DNA from: Deltaproteobacteria bacterium
GTDB taxonomy: Bacteria; Myxococcota_A; UBA9042; PHBI01
Direction of reading: 5' to 3'
Assembly (NCBI GenBank): GCA_020632715.1
Contig: JACKFA010000005.1
Span: 558,001 to 622,000 of the forward strand
Length of the DNA stretch: 64,000 nucleotides
Numbering within the stretch: the first letter of the stretch is position 1; the number at the start of each line of letters is the position of its first letter. The notes under the pieces were generated by a model that was not told the DNA's origin, did no database searches, and was given only the letters and a program-made list of their open reading frames with translations. Position numbers and translations under genes: made by a program. Shown piece after piece: positions 24,176 through 32,451 of this stretch.

Positions 24176-25609
24176 TTGACCGCCATGCACCTGCCCACCG
24201 TCCGCTCGGCGCTGCACGCGCTCCTCCTGTCGTCGTTCCTGCTCGCGAGCGGCTGCCCCCGGCAGCAGATCCGCGACCCGGAGCCCGACCCGGAGCCCGT
24301 CGCCGACCCGGAGCCGGCCCCGAAGCCGAAGCCCAAGGGCCCCGCGCGCTGGAGCGTCGGCCTCGGCGACATCGGCTGGGACGACGTCCCCGGCGAGCCG
24401 CCGGACCGCGCGTTCCGCGCCAACACCGAGGGCTGGAAGCGCCACGAGAAGGGGGACTGGGCCGGCTCGAAGCCGCTCTTCGAGGAGGCGGTCGACATCG
24501 TCACCGAGTACGATCTCGCCCGCTACAACCTCGCCTGCGCCCTCTCGCGCCTGGGCCAGCTCGACGACGCGCTCCTCGAGCTCACGACCGTCTTGAAGCG
24601 CGACTTCCCGCGCTTCAAGCGGAAGGCCCTCGAGGACCCCGATCTCGGCAACCTCCGCCGCTCGGCGCTGGGCGACGAGCTCGAGTGGCGCGTCGAGAAG
24701 CTCGACGAGATCTGGAAGCAGGCGATGCAGGTCGGCACCCCGACCATCGCGTGGCGCCCGTGGACCGACACCGTCATCGCCGCCGCGCAGGGCGGCCAGG
24801 GGCAGCTCCTCCGCCCCGGCGTCTGGATCGACGACGTCCGCCGCTTCGTCCCCGCCATGGAGCTCCAGGAGGGCGTCTACAGCGGCCTCGTCGACGTCGA
24901 GCGCCAGCAGGCCATCCTCGTCACGGGCGCCCGCACGGCCGACACGCCGCCGCAGTTCCGGGACGCCCACCTCTACGTCGCCCCGCTCTCGCCCGTGGGC
25001 GCGAACCCGCGCGACGCCTCGCTCACCCTCGACGCGCTCGACACGATCGAGGTCCACGCGGTGTCCTCGGGCGCGCGCGTGCGCCTGAACCGCCACAAGA
25101 CGGCCTGGCGCGAGCTCCGCGCGGGCGGCCTCGTCCGCGGCGAGGGTCAGGACACCCCCGACCGGCCGGTCCTCATGGTCACCCCGGACGGGTCGCTCCT
25201 GACGCAGCCGCTGCCGGCGGGGTGGAGCGTCAAGAACCGCACGGTCTACATGCCCGGCGGCGAGGAGGTCACCGTGCAGTCGACCCACTCGGTCACGAAC
25301 GTCCGCTCGCTGCTGTTCAACGCCGACCGCAGCTGGGCCGTGCTCATCGGCGTCCGCATGAAGTGCGGGAAGGACGGCGCCGAGCTCCGCCACGCCGTCG
25401 ACCGCATCGACCTGCGCTCGCGCCGCGCCGAGGGGCTCTCGAACCGTGACGGCGCCGCAGCCGCCGTGTTCGGGCGCGACGGGGCGCTCTATCTGCAGGT
25501 CGACGACACGCTCCAGCGCTACGCCTCGCCCGACGACGACACCTTCGAGACCCTGCCCGAGGGGATCCTGCTCGTGGCGCCGATGGCCCACCCGACGTGC
25601 AAGAAGTGA
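24176..25609 (+). CDS. Lipoprotein of unknown function with a TPR-like start
   Basis: A 477-residue predicted lipoprotein. The signal peptide ends SSFLLASGC (lipobox ASGC), then a (D/E)P-rich spacer with PEPDPEPVADPEP. Residues about 85-145 look like one or two helical tetratricopeptide units (LACALSRLGQLDDALLELT). The rest has repeated strands and no family I recognise; a beta-propeller is possible. TTG 24176 is placed five bases after AGAGG and fits better than ATG 24185, which has the sequence MHLPTV and would still encode the whole signal peptide. The stop overlaps the GTG of the next gene. Confidence 0.7.
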   Translation: MTAMHLPTVRSALHALLLSSFLLASGCPRQQIRDPEPDPEPVADPEPAPKPKPKGPARWSVGLGDIGWDDVPGEPPDRAFRANTEGWKRHEKGDWAGSKPLFEEAVDIVTEYDLARYNLACALSRLGQLDDALLELTTVLKRDFPRFKRKALEDPDLGNLRRSALGDELEWRVEKLDEIWKQAMQVGTPTIAWRPWTDTVIAAAQGGQGQLLRPGVWIDDVRRFVPAMELQEGVYSGLVDVERQQAILVTGARTADTPPQFRDAHLYVAPLSPVGANPRDASLTLDALDTIEVHAVSSGARVRLNRHKTAWRELRAGGLVRGEGQDTPDRPVLMVTPDGSLLTQPLPAGWSVKNRTVYMPGGEEVTVQSTHSVTNVRSLLFNADRSWAVLIGVRMKCGKDGAELRHAVDRIDLRSRRAEGLSNRDGAAAAVFGRDGALYLQVDDTLQRYASPDDDTFETLPEGILLVAPMAHPTCKK

Positions 25610-26418
25610 CCGCCGCCGGGGCCGCCGTGCGCCTCGCGGCGCGCGGCGACTACGGCGCCTGCGCGCGCCTCTTCCTCGAGCTCCGGGTGCCGGACCCGGT
25701 CTTCTCGACCGAGATCTGGGAGACGATGATGCTCCCGTCGGTCGTCGTCGCGGAGCCCGAGGGGGGCGGCGACGTCGTCGGCTACGCGCTCTGGCGCATG
25801 TACGGGGACGTCGCACACGTGATGCACGTGGCCGTCGCGCCCGAGGCGCGCGGTCACGGCGTGGGGCGCGCGCTCGTCGAGGCGGTGCGCGCCGAGCTCA
25901 GCGGGGTCGCCTCGCGCTGGTACCTGAACGTCAAGCAGGACAACGCCCCGGCGATCCGGCTCTACGAGCGCGTGGGCTTCGCCGTCGAGGTCGAGAGCAC
26001 GTCGTTCTGGATGCCCTGGGAGCGGCTCCGGGAGCTGCCGCTCGAGATCGGCGTCGGGAGCCGCCCGGCCACCGCCGATGAGGACGCCGGCGTCGCCGCG
26101 GCGCTCGGGCTCGCCGAGGAGCGCGTGCGCTTCAGCCGCGAGCGCCCGGGCTACCTCTGCGACGTGCTCGTCACCGGGTCGGGCGCCATCCTCGGCTTCT
26201 CGGCCTTCGACCCGTCGTACAACGGCGCCTACCCCTTCGCGGTGGCGCGCCCGGCCCTCGCGCGGGCGCTGCTCGACGCGCTCCGCCCGCACGCGCGCCC
26301 GGAGCACGACGGCGTGAACATCGCGGTCGAGGACGACCGCGCGCTCGCCGACACCTTCCGCGCCGCCGGCGCGCGCGTGAACTTCGAGCTCTATCGGATG
26401 GGAGCGGCGCTCGCCTGA
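25606..26418 (+). CDS. GNAT-family acetyltransferase
   Basis: A 270-residue protein. The N-terminal half is a complete GNAT domain: HVMHVAVAPEARGHGVGRALV is motif A with the acetyl-CoA P-loop-like turn, followed by LNVKQDNAPAIRLYERVGF (motif B). The C-terminal half (about residues 145-270) is a second, degenerate domain with no clear acetyl-CoA motif. GTG 25606 overlaps the stop of the lipoprotein gene (GTGA); GTG 25597 in the same frame is an alternative. The acceptor is unknown. It ends exactly where the convergent gene ends. Confidence 0.85.
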   Translation: MTAAGAAVRLAARGDYGACARLFLELRVPDPVFSTEIWETMMLPSVVVAEPEGGGDVVGYALWRMYGDVAHVMHVAVAPEARGHGVGRALVEAVRAELSGVASRWYLNVKQDNAPAIRLYERVGFAVEVESTSFWMPWERLRELPLEIGVGSRPATADEDAGVAAALGLAEERVRFSRERPGYLCDVLVTGSGAILGFSAFDPSYNGAYPFAVARPALARALLDALRPHARPEHDGVNIAVEDDRALADTFRAAGARVNFELYRMGAALA

Positions 26419-27090
26419 TCAGCCGGTCGCGCGCGCGAGGCCGCGCCGGAGCGTCTCGAGGAGCACCTCGACGGGCTGCGCGCCCGAGATCCCGTAGCGC
26501 CGGTCGAAGACGAAGGTCGGGACGCCGTGGATCCCGAGCTCCGCGGCGTCGGCGACGTCCCGGCGCACGTCGGCGGCGTAGGCGTCGCTCTCGAGGACGC
26601 CGCGCGCGTCCGCCTCGTCGAGCCCCGCGTCGGCCGCGAGCCTGACGAGCTCCTCGCGGTCGCCGATCGCGACGCCCTCGGTGAAGTAGGCGCGCATGAG
26701 GCGCTCCTTCATCGCGTCGGCGCGGCCGCGGGCCCGGGCGTGCTGGAGGAGGCGGTGCGCGTCGAAGGAGTTGCCGGGCCGGGCCTTCTCGAAGTGGTAG
26801 TCGATGGCGTCCTCGGCGCCGAGCGCCGTCAGGCGGGCGTGACCGGCGCGGGCCTGCTCGCGGGTCATGCCGTACTTCTTCGCGAGGAGGTCGTCGAGGT
26901 CGCCGTCGCGGACGGCGGGCGCGTGAGGATCGAGCTGGAAGCTGCGCCAGGTCACGTCGACCCGCTCGCGCTCGGCGGGGTCGAGCGCCGCGAGGGCGCG
27001 CTCGAGGCGGCGCTTCCCGAGGTAGCACCAGGGGCAGAGGACGTCGCTCCAGACCTCGACCTGGAGCCGCGGCGCGGCGCCCTCGGTCAC
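26419..27090 (-). CDS. FrnE/DsbA-family dithiol oxidoreductase
   Basis: A 223-residue thioredoxin-fold protein with a helical insertion. The active site is Cys19-Pro-Trp-Cys22 in WSDVLCPWCYLGKRRL and the cis-Pro loop is HGVPTFVF, both hallmarks of the cytoplasmic FrnE subgroup of DsbA proteins. There is no signal peptide, so it acts in the cytoplasm, probably as a disulphide isomerase/reductase in oxidative stress (inferred from family). It starts at GTG overlapping the stop of the preceding gene (GTGA). Its last codon abuts the convergent GNAT gene with no gap. Confidence 0.9.
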   Translation of the reverse strand: MTEGAAPRLQVEVWSDVLCPWCYLGKRRLERALAALDPAERERVDVTWRSFQLDPHAPAVRDGDLDDLLAKKYGMTREQARAGHARLTALGAEDAIDYHFEKARPGNSFDAHRLLQHARARGRADAMKERLMRAYFTEGVAIGDREELVRLAADAGLDEADARGVLESDAYAADVRRDVADAAELGIHGVPTFVFDRRYGISGAQPVEVLLETLRRGLARATG

Positions 27091-28037
27091 CGCGGGCCGT
27101 CGGCGCTCGGGCCGACCGGGAGCCGCCCCGCCCCGAAGCGGGCGGCCTGGGGCGCGAGCGCGCTGGGGCTGGCGGCGCCCGCGGACGGCGTCTCGGCCGG
27201 GGTGTCGGGCGCCGTCGCGGCGGCGGTCGCGGGCTGCTCCGGGGCGACGGGGGCAGCTGCGGCGGCGGGCTGGGCCGGCGCCGCGGCCTCTGGCGCCTCG
27301 GTCGGCGCCGCGGCCGCCATCTCGCTGCGGGTCGCGGGCGCCGGCGCCTCCTGCTTCGGCGCCTCCTTCATCTCGACGGGGGCGGACGGCGGCGACGCAG
27401 GCGGCGCCTGCATCTCCGCCCCGGTCGCGCGCCGCGCGGGCGGCGCCGTCGGCGCGGCGTCGGAGCGCGCGCCGGCGAGCGCGATGGCCGTGACGATCCC
27501 CGCCGCGACCACGACGGCGACGACGATGGCCCAGAGGAGCAGGCGGCGTCGGCGGGAGAAGGCGGCGACCTCGTCGACCTCCTGCCCGGCGTCGGCCGCG
27601 GGGGCCACGAGCTCCACGGTGCCGAGCTCGCGCTCCGTGATCACGGACCGCGGGACGGGCGCCGTCGGCGGCGCGATCACGACGGTCTCGGGCGGGAGCG
27701 GCGGCGGCGCCTTCGCGATCGCCCCGACGACCGGCGGGGACGGCGGCGCGGCCGGCGTCTCCGCGAGGTCCTCGGCGTCGACGACCGGCGGTGGCTCGGC
27801 GCGCGGCGCCGGCGGCGGTGGCTCGGCCACGGGCGGTGCGGAGCGCAGCTTCGGTGCCTCCGGCTTCGGCGCGGGCGCGGCTTTGGCGCGCGGCTCCGAC
27901 TCGTGCCGCCGCGTGGAGTTCACGAGCCGTCGGGATCGCAGGCGATCCTTCAGGTTCGCGAGCGTCCGCGGCTCGCCGGTCTCCCCCTCATCCTCACCGA
28001 GCGCGTCGAGCTCGGCCTCATCCCTCGCGTCCATCAT
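27087..28037 (-). CDS. Single-span membrane protein with Pro/Ala-rich arms
   Basis: A 316-residue protein of unknown function. An acidic N-terminus (DEAELDALGEDEGE) is followed by a basic segment, a Pro-rich arm of about 100 residues, one transmembrane helix (about residues 165-190, LLLWAIVVAVVVAAGIV) preceded by RRRR, and a Pro/Ala-rich tail of about 125 residues. The positive-inside rule puts the N-terminal arm in the cytoplasm and the tail in the periplasm. ATG 28037 has a perfect GGAGGT six bases upstream. It is coupled to the FrnE gene. It may span the periplasm like a TonB-type linker, but no TonB motif is seen. Confidence 0.7.
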   Translation of the reverse strand: MMDARDEAELDALGEDEGETGEPRTLANLKDRLRSRRLVNSTRRHESEPRAKAAPAPKPEAPKLRSAPPVAEPPPPAPRAEPPPVVDAEDLAETPAAPPSPPVVGAIAKAPPPLPPETVVIAPPTAPVPRSVITERELGTVELVAPAADAGQEVDEVAAFSRRRRLLLWAIVVAVVVAAGIVTAIALAGARSDAAPTAPPARRATGAEMQAPPASPPSAPVEMKEAPKQEAPAPATRSEMAAAAPTEAPEAAAPAQPAAAAAPVAPEQPATAAATAPDTPAETPSAGAASPSALAPQAARFGAGRLPVGPSADGPR

Positions 28038-28156
28038 CGCGGGACCTCCAAGCACGAGCGTCCGCGCGCAGTCGCGGCGACGCTCCCCCCACCGGAGAGG
28101 CTACGCCTGCGCCGCGCTGGCCCCAAGGATCCGGCCGCTCTCGGGGGTGAGCGCCG

Positions 28157-28579
28157 TCAACGCGACAGCAGCATCATGCCGATGGAGCGCGGCGCCGTGG
28201 GCACGAAGCCGTGACGCTCGTACAGGCGCCGCCCGGGGGCGTCCGCGAGCAGGGTGATGTACGGAGACGCAGGCGCGGCCTCGGTGATCGCCGCGATCAG
28301 CGCGGTGAGGATGGCGTCGCCGAGCCCGCGCCGCTGGTGCGAGGGCAGGACCGCCATGTCCGCGATGTGGAAGTACCAGCCTCCGTCGCCGATGACGCGG
28401 CCCATGCCGACCGTGGCGCCGCCGGCGTCGGTCGCGTGCACGGCCGCCCAGCTGCCGGCGAGCGCGCCGGCGCCCTGCGCCGGGGTCTTCGGGCTGAGGC
28501 CGGCGCCCGCGCGGAGCGCGAGGTAGTCCGCGAGGAGCGGGGGGCTGATTACGGCGCGCAAGCAGCTGGAGCCGTCCAC
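28157..28579 (-). CDS. GNAT-family acetyltransferase, small
   Basis: A 140-residue single GNAT domain. The acetyl-CoA-binding motif A is FHIADMAVLPSHQRRGLGDAIL, followed by a C-terminal YERHGFVP motif B. The start is set at GTG 28579 because AGGAGG lies six bases upstream, although the frame stays open to 28723; the N-terminus (VISPPLLADYLALR) then matches short GNAT proteins. The acceptor is unknown and it is monocistronic. Confidence 0.85.
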   Translation of the reverse strand: MDGSSCLRAVISPPLLADYLALRAGAGLSPKTPAQGAGALAGSWAAVHATDAGGATVGMGRVIGDGGWYFHIADMAVLPSHQRRGLGDAILTALIAAITEAAPASPYITLLADAPGRRLYERHGFVPTAPRSIGMMLLSR

Positions 28580-28621
28580 CGCCGGCCTCCTCACCGCCTG
28601 CCGTCGTCGTGGATGCTCGGC

Positions 28622-28653
28622 GCACCTATAGGTGCCCGGGGGCTGCGCCCCCG
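28622..28653. promoter_or_regulatory. 14-bp perfect palindrome plus GC hairpin
   Basis: GCACCTATAGGTGC (28622-28635) is a perfect palindrome in the gap between the GNAT gene and the CC-repeat lipoprotein gene. It is followed directly by a 7-bp-stem hairpin CGGGGGC-tgc-GCCCCCG (28637-28653). The first could be an operator, since it contains a TATAGG core, the second a structural repeat; neither role is proven. The remaining part of this 295-bp gap shows only the promoter listed below. Confidence 0.35.
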
Positions 28654-28816
28654 CGCCCCGCGTGGGAGCCTTGGCAGACGACGAGGATGCTCGACGGCGA
28701 CCGGGCTCCAGCCACTTGCGCACCGTAATGAGACGAGCTCATATCCGAGGGCGAGCGGCATCGCCCGAGGATGCGCCCTGGAGGGGGCCCGTCAAGCCGT
28801 GGCCGCGCCGTCGGCC

Positions 28817-28845
28817 TCGACACGGCCGGGTTCCTTCCGTAGGGT
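28817..28845 (+). promoter_or_regulatory. Possible promoter of the CC-repeat lipoprotein gene
   Basis: TCGACA and TAGGGT are 17 bp apart, and initiation near 28852 would give a leader of about 23 bases containing GGAGG before ATG 28875. The -10 is a weak match. Confidence 0.35.
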
Positions 28846-28874
28846 CCGCGCCGACTCGCCGCGCCGGAGGATCG

Positions 28875-29807
28875 ATGCCCAGGAAGCAGCTCGCGCTCGC
28901 CTCGCTCCTCGCCGTTATCCTGAGCCTCGGGGCCGGGTGCCTCGACGCCAAGGAGGGGCGCGTCGGCCGCGCGGCGGAGGACGACACCGTCGCGGCCGCC
29001 GACGTCGACGCCGACGCCGACTCCGACGCCGACGCCGACCCCGACGCCGACCCCGACGCCGACGCCGACCCCGACGCCGCCCCGGACGCCGACGCCGCCC
29101 CGGACGCCGCCCCCGACGCCGGCCCCGACGCCGACTCTGCCGTCGTCCCCGACACCGACGCCGGCACCGACGCCGACGCCGCCGTCGTCCCCGACACCAC
29201 CCCGGCCGAGGACACCGGCTGTTGCCTCGTCCCCTCGGTCCTCGACGGCGGCTCCGCCGAGCGTCTGGACACCGGCGCCTGCGCCGCCGCCTGCGGCACG
29301 CCCGCCGCGGCCTCGGTCTGCGACGCGCCGCCCCGCTGCTGCCTCGTCCCGGCCCGGCAGAACAACACGTTCGTCATGTCCGACGCGCGCTGCGAGGAGG
29401 CCGGCGGCACCATCGTCGCGGACAGCGAGTGCCCGGTCCGGGAGCTCGACGTCTGCTGCGTGTGGGACGGCGCGCCCCGCGTGCCCCTCGAGGTCACCGA
29501 CGTCGAGTGCGCCGAGCGCGGCGGTCGCGTCGTCATCGGCGACGTCTGCTGGGACTTCGCCGCCAACGGCAACCAGTGCTGCCGCGGCGCCGACGGCGGC
29601 CTCGCGCTCGTCGGCGACTACCAGTGCCAGGACTCCGGCGGCGACGTCGTGCGCCGCGCCCTCTGCTGGTCCCCGCCCGACGACGGCAGCGTGTGCTGCC
29701 GCCGCCCCTGCGCCGGGCCGACGCGCGCCGCCGACGCCGCGGCCTGCGCCGCGCGGGGCGGCGAGGCCGTGCCCTGGGACGCCTGCGCGCCGCCTGGCGC
29801 GGAGTGA
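28875..29807 (+). CDS. Lipoprotein with Asp/Ala/Pro linker and five CC-repeats
   Basis: A 310-residue predicted lipoprotein: signal peptide with lipobox LGAGC (Cys22), then a low-complexity linker of about 75 residues built from DAD, DPDA and DAAPDA units. The C-terminal 190 residues are five tandem units of about 38-40 residues. Each begins with a Cys-Cys pair, and the later four carry C-x-x-x-G-G-x-x-(V)-x-x-x-x-C (CEEAGGTIVADSEC, CAERGGRVVIGDVC, CQDSGGDVVRRALC, CAARGGEAVPWDAC). I do not recognise this repeat. Even cysteine numbers per unit suggest disulphide-knitted surface modules. ATG 28875 has GGAGG five bases upstream. It is convergent with the kinase operon. Confidence 0.8.
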   Translation: MPRKQLALASLLAVILSLGAGCLDAKEGRVGRAAEDDTVAAADVDADADSDADADPDADPDADADPDAAPDADAAPDAAPDAGPDADSAVVPDTDAGTDADAAVVPDTTPAEDTGCCLVPSVLDGGSAERLDTGACAAACGTPAAASVCDAPPRCCLVPARQNNTFVMSDARCEEAGGTIVADSECPVRELDVCCVWDGAPRVPLEVTDVECAERGGRVVIGDVCWDFAANGNQCCRGADGGLALVGDYQCQDSGGDVVRRALCWSPPDDGSVCCRRPCAGPTRAADAAACAARGGEAVPWDACAPPGAE

Positions 29808-29835
29808 GCGCCGGCAGAGCGCGCCGTGATCGAGA

Positions 29836-32451
29836 TCAGGCCGCGTGCGCCGGCACCGCGTGCGCCACCAGCTGCCACGGCACGCGGATCACGAAGCGCG
29901 TCCCGCGCCCGGGCTCCGACTCCGCCGTCACGCTCCCGCCGACCGACCTGCACGCCGCCCGCACCGCGCCGAGCCCGACGCCGCGCCCCGACAGCGCGGT
30001 CGCCACGCGCATCGTCGTGAGCCCGTCCGCGAACAGCGCGTCCACCAGGTGCTCGTGGGCCGCGTGCGGCAGCCCCCGCGCGATCGCCCGCTCGCGGACG
30101 CTCTCCCAGTCGATGCCGCGCCCGTCGTCCGCGATCGCGATCTCGAGCGTGTCGCCGAGCTGCCGCGCCGTGAGCTCGAGCCGCCCGGCGGCCGACTTCC
30201 CGGCGTCCCGGCGCTCGTCCGCCGTGTCGATCCCGTGGTCGAGCGCGTTCCGCACGACGTGCACCATCGTCGACCACAGCTCCTTCAGCGGCTCGGGGGC
30301 GACGCGCACGTGGCCGCCGTCGACGACCACGTCGACCTCCTTCCCGAGCCGCTTCGCCAGGTGGCGCGCCTGCGTCGCGAGCCGCTCGAGCGGCACCGCC
30401 ACCGGCTCGTCGCACCAGTGCTCGACGATCGGCAGGATCTCCGCGTACGCGCCGCTGCGCCGCGCGACGTCGAGGAGCTCGCAGACCTCGTCCTCGTCGA
30501 TCTGGATGACCCGCCGCTCCGAGGAGCCGAGGTAGTCCTCGATGCCCGCGAGGGACTCGTGCCAGATCGCGTCGATGGCGTCGAGCTCCTCGGCCGTCGG
30601 CGACCGCTCCTCGTCGGCCATGCGCGACTCGAGCTCGTGCACCTCGTCCGCGAGCCGCACGAAGCCCATGATCCCGCTGTTCCCCTTGATGGTGTGCAGC
30701 GCGCGCCGCACCACGAGCGGCTCCTCGGAGCGCCTCGCGAGCTCGATGAGCGCCGTGCACTCGGCGACCGTCTGCCGGAAGCCCTCCCGGTCGCGGAGGA
30801 TGTTCCCGATCAGCACGTGCAGCTCACGCGCCTCGCGCTCCGCCCGCTCCGCGTCGAGCTGGGCGGTGATGTCGCGCACGAGCACGAGCACGCGGTCGAG
30901 CTCCCCGCCGTCGGAGACCTCGCGGTAGCTGAGCGCATAGGTACGCCCGTCGCGCGCGAGCAGCGCCGGCGCCTGCTCCGCGGCCACCTCGAAGGGGAAG
31001 ATGTTGGACGCGAGCTGCTCGTAGCCGAGCCACAGCGAGTCGCGCAGCGTCGGGTCGGCGGGCGCGAGGTAGCCCCAGAGCCGCTCGTCGCTCGCCGGGT
31101 CGCCGAACCAGTCGACGACGGCGCGCGAGCGCTCGGGGAGGATCTCCCCGTCGAGCCCGACGGCGAGCATGCCGTCGCCCGTGCTGTCGAGCACGAGCTG
31201 GAGCGCCGCCGTGCGCTTCCGCACCGTGTCCTCGAGCCCCTCGTTGGTCCGCGCGAGGTCGTCGCTGAGCTTCGTCAGCTTCGCGTTCTGCGCCCGCAGC
31301 GCGAACACGCTCGACCGCACCCGGATCCCCGCGATGAACGCGAGCACGAGGCCGATCACCGCGATCACGAGCGTCACGAGGCGGCTCGTGGCGATGGTCG
31401 CCTCGGCGTCGTCCTGAGCGTTCCGCGCCGCCTGCGCGGCCGCGTCCCGCACCAGCGCCGCCGCCGCGCTCACGCGCCCCGCGTCGCCCGCCGCCGTGCG
31501 CTGGATCTCGCCGACCCGCGCCGTCTCGGCGAGCATCTGCCGGCGCAGCGACGCGAGGCTGTCGGGGCGCTCCTCGTCACCGACCCGCGCCGCGAGGGCC
31601 TCGGCCGTCTCGCGCAGCGCGGCCACCCGGTCCGCCACGGCGTCGTCACCGACGAGGCGCGCGATGGTCGCGAGTTCCTGCGAGATCTCGCCGCGGTTCT
31701 GCACGAGCTCGTTCGCCGCCAGCGAGTTCAGCGCGTCCGTGCTCTGCGCGAGCCCGACGCGCCCGGCCAACATCCCGAGGCGCAGGACCGCCGCGTCGAG
31801 CCGGTCGATCGCGGCCAGCTGCGCCCGCGAGTCGCCGAGGATCGCGGGCCGCACGAGCTCGGCGCGGACCGACCCGCCACCGATCTCGGCCGCGACGCGC
31901 CGCAGCATGGCCACGTACTCGAGCCGCAGCACCCCGGCGAGCCCACCCGACGCCTGCACGACCTGTCGCAGGTCCGCGTCGATGGCCGCCACGTTCTGCT
32001 CGAAGCGCGCCGCGAGGGCGCGGTGCTTCGACACGGCCGGGAAGAGCTCGGCGTCGGCCGCGCTGAACGCCGCCACGCTCGCGTCGAGGTCGCTCACCGC
32101 GGCGCCGAAGCCCTCGACGTGCGCGAGCGTCGGCCGCGTCGCGAGCGCGCGGAGCTGCGCCTCGGCGGCCTCCACGGCGCGCACGGGCCCGGAGCGGTCC
32201 GCGAGGGCCGGGAGCGCGGCGGCGTCGGCCCCGACGATCTCGCTCTCGCGCAGGAAGAGCGCCCCGACGGACCCCGACAGGTCCTCGAGCGCCCCCTGCG
32301 TCGGCACGACGACGTCCGCGAGCTCGCTCTGCGTCGCGCCGAGGTTCTGCTGGACGATGACCAGCGCCCCGCCGAGGGTCAGGCAGAGGACCGCCCCGAC
32401 CCCGGCGATGAGCTTGACGTTTCTCTCGATGGCGTGCTCGGCCGACTTCAT
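29836..32451 (-). CDS. CheA-like membrane histidine kinase with Hpt domain
   Basis: An 871-residue sensor kinase. TM1 (about residues 12-35) and TM2 (about 325-350) flank a helical periplasmic domain of about 285 residues. A coiled coil, a PAS-like domain, an Hpt domain with His586 in RRALHTIKGNSG, and a CheA-type HATPase (VVRNALDHGID, DDGRGID, GRGVGLGAVRAA) follow. No HisKA domain and no receiver are present, so the Hpt His is the probable phosphorylation site, as in CheA. There is no CheW-like domain. Its ATG overlaps the stop of the binding-protein gene (ATGA). No response regulator is adjacent; the partner must be elsewhere. Confidence 0.88.
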   Translation of the reverse strand: MKSAEHAIERNVKLIAGVGAVLCLTLGGALVIVQQNLGATQSELADVVVPTQGALEDLSGSVGALFLRESEIVGADAAALPALADRSGPVRAVEAAEAQLRALATRPTLAHVEGFGAAVSDLDASVAAFSAADAELFPAVSKHRALAARFEQNVAAIDADLRQVVQASGGLAGVLRLEYVAMLRRVAAEIGGGSVRAELVRPAILGDSRAQLAAIDRLDAAVLRLGMLAGRVGLAQSTDALNSLAANELVQNRGEISQELATIARLVGDDAVADRVAALRETAEALAARVGDEERPDSLASLRRQMLAETARVGEIQRTAAGDAGRVSAAAALVRDAAAQAARNAQDDAEATIATSRLVTLVIAVIGLVLAFIAGIRVRSSVFALRAQNAKLTKLSDDLARTNEGLEDTVRKRTAALQLVLDSTGDGMLAVGLDGEILPERSRAVVDWFGDPASDERLWGYLAPADPTLRDSLWLGYEQLASNIFPFEVAAEQAPALLARDGRTYALSYREVSDGGELDRVLVLVRDITAQLDAERAEREARELHVLIGNILRDREGFRQTVAECTALIELARRSEEPLVVRRALHTIKGNSGIMGFVRLADEVHELESRMADEERSPTAEELDAIDAIWHESLAGIEDYLGSSERRVIQIDEDEVCELLDVARRSGAYAEILPIVEHWCDEPVAVPLERLATQARHLAKRLGKEVDVVVDGGHVRVAPEPLKELWSTMVHVVRNALDHGIDTADERRDAGKSAAGRLELTARQLGDTLEIAIADDGRGIDWESVRERAIARGLPHAAHEHLVDALFADGLTTMRVATALSGRGVGLGAVRAACRSVGGSVTAESEPGRGTRFVIRVPWQLVAHAVPAHAA

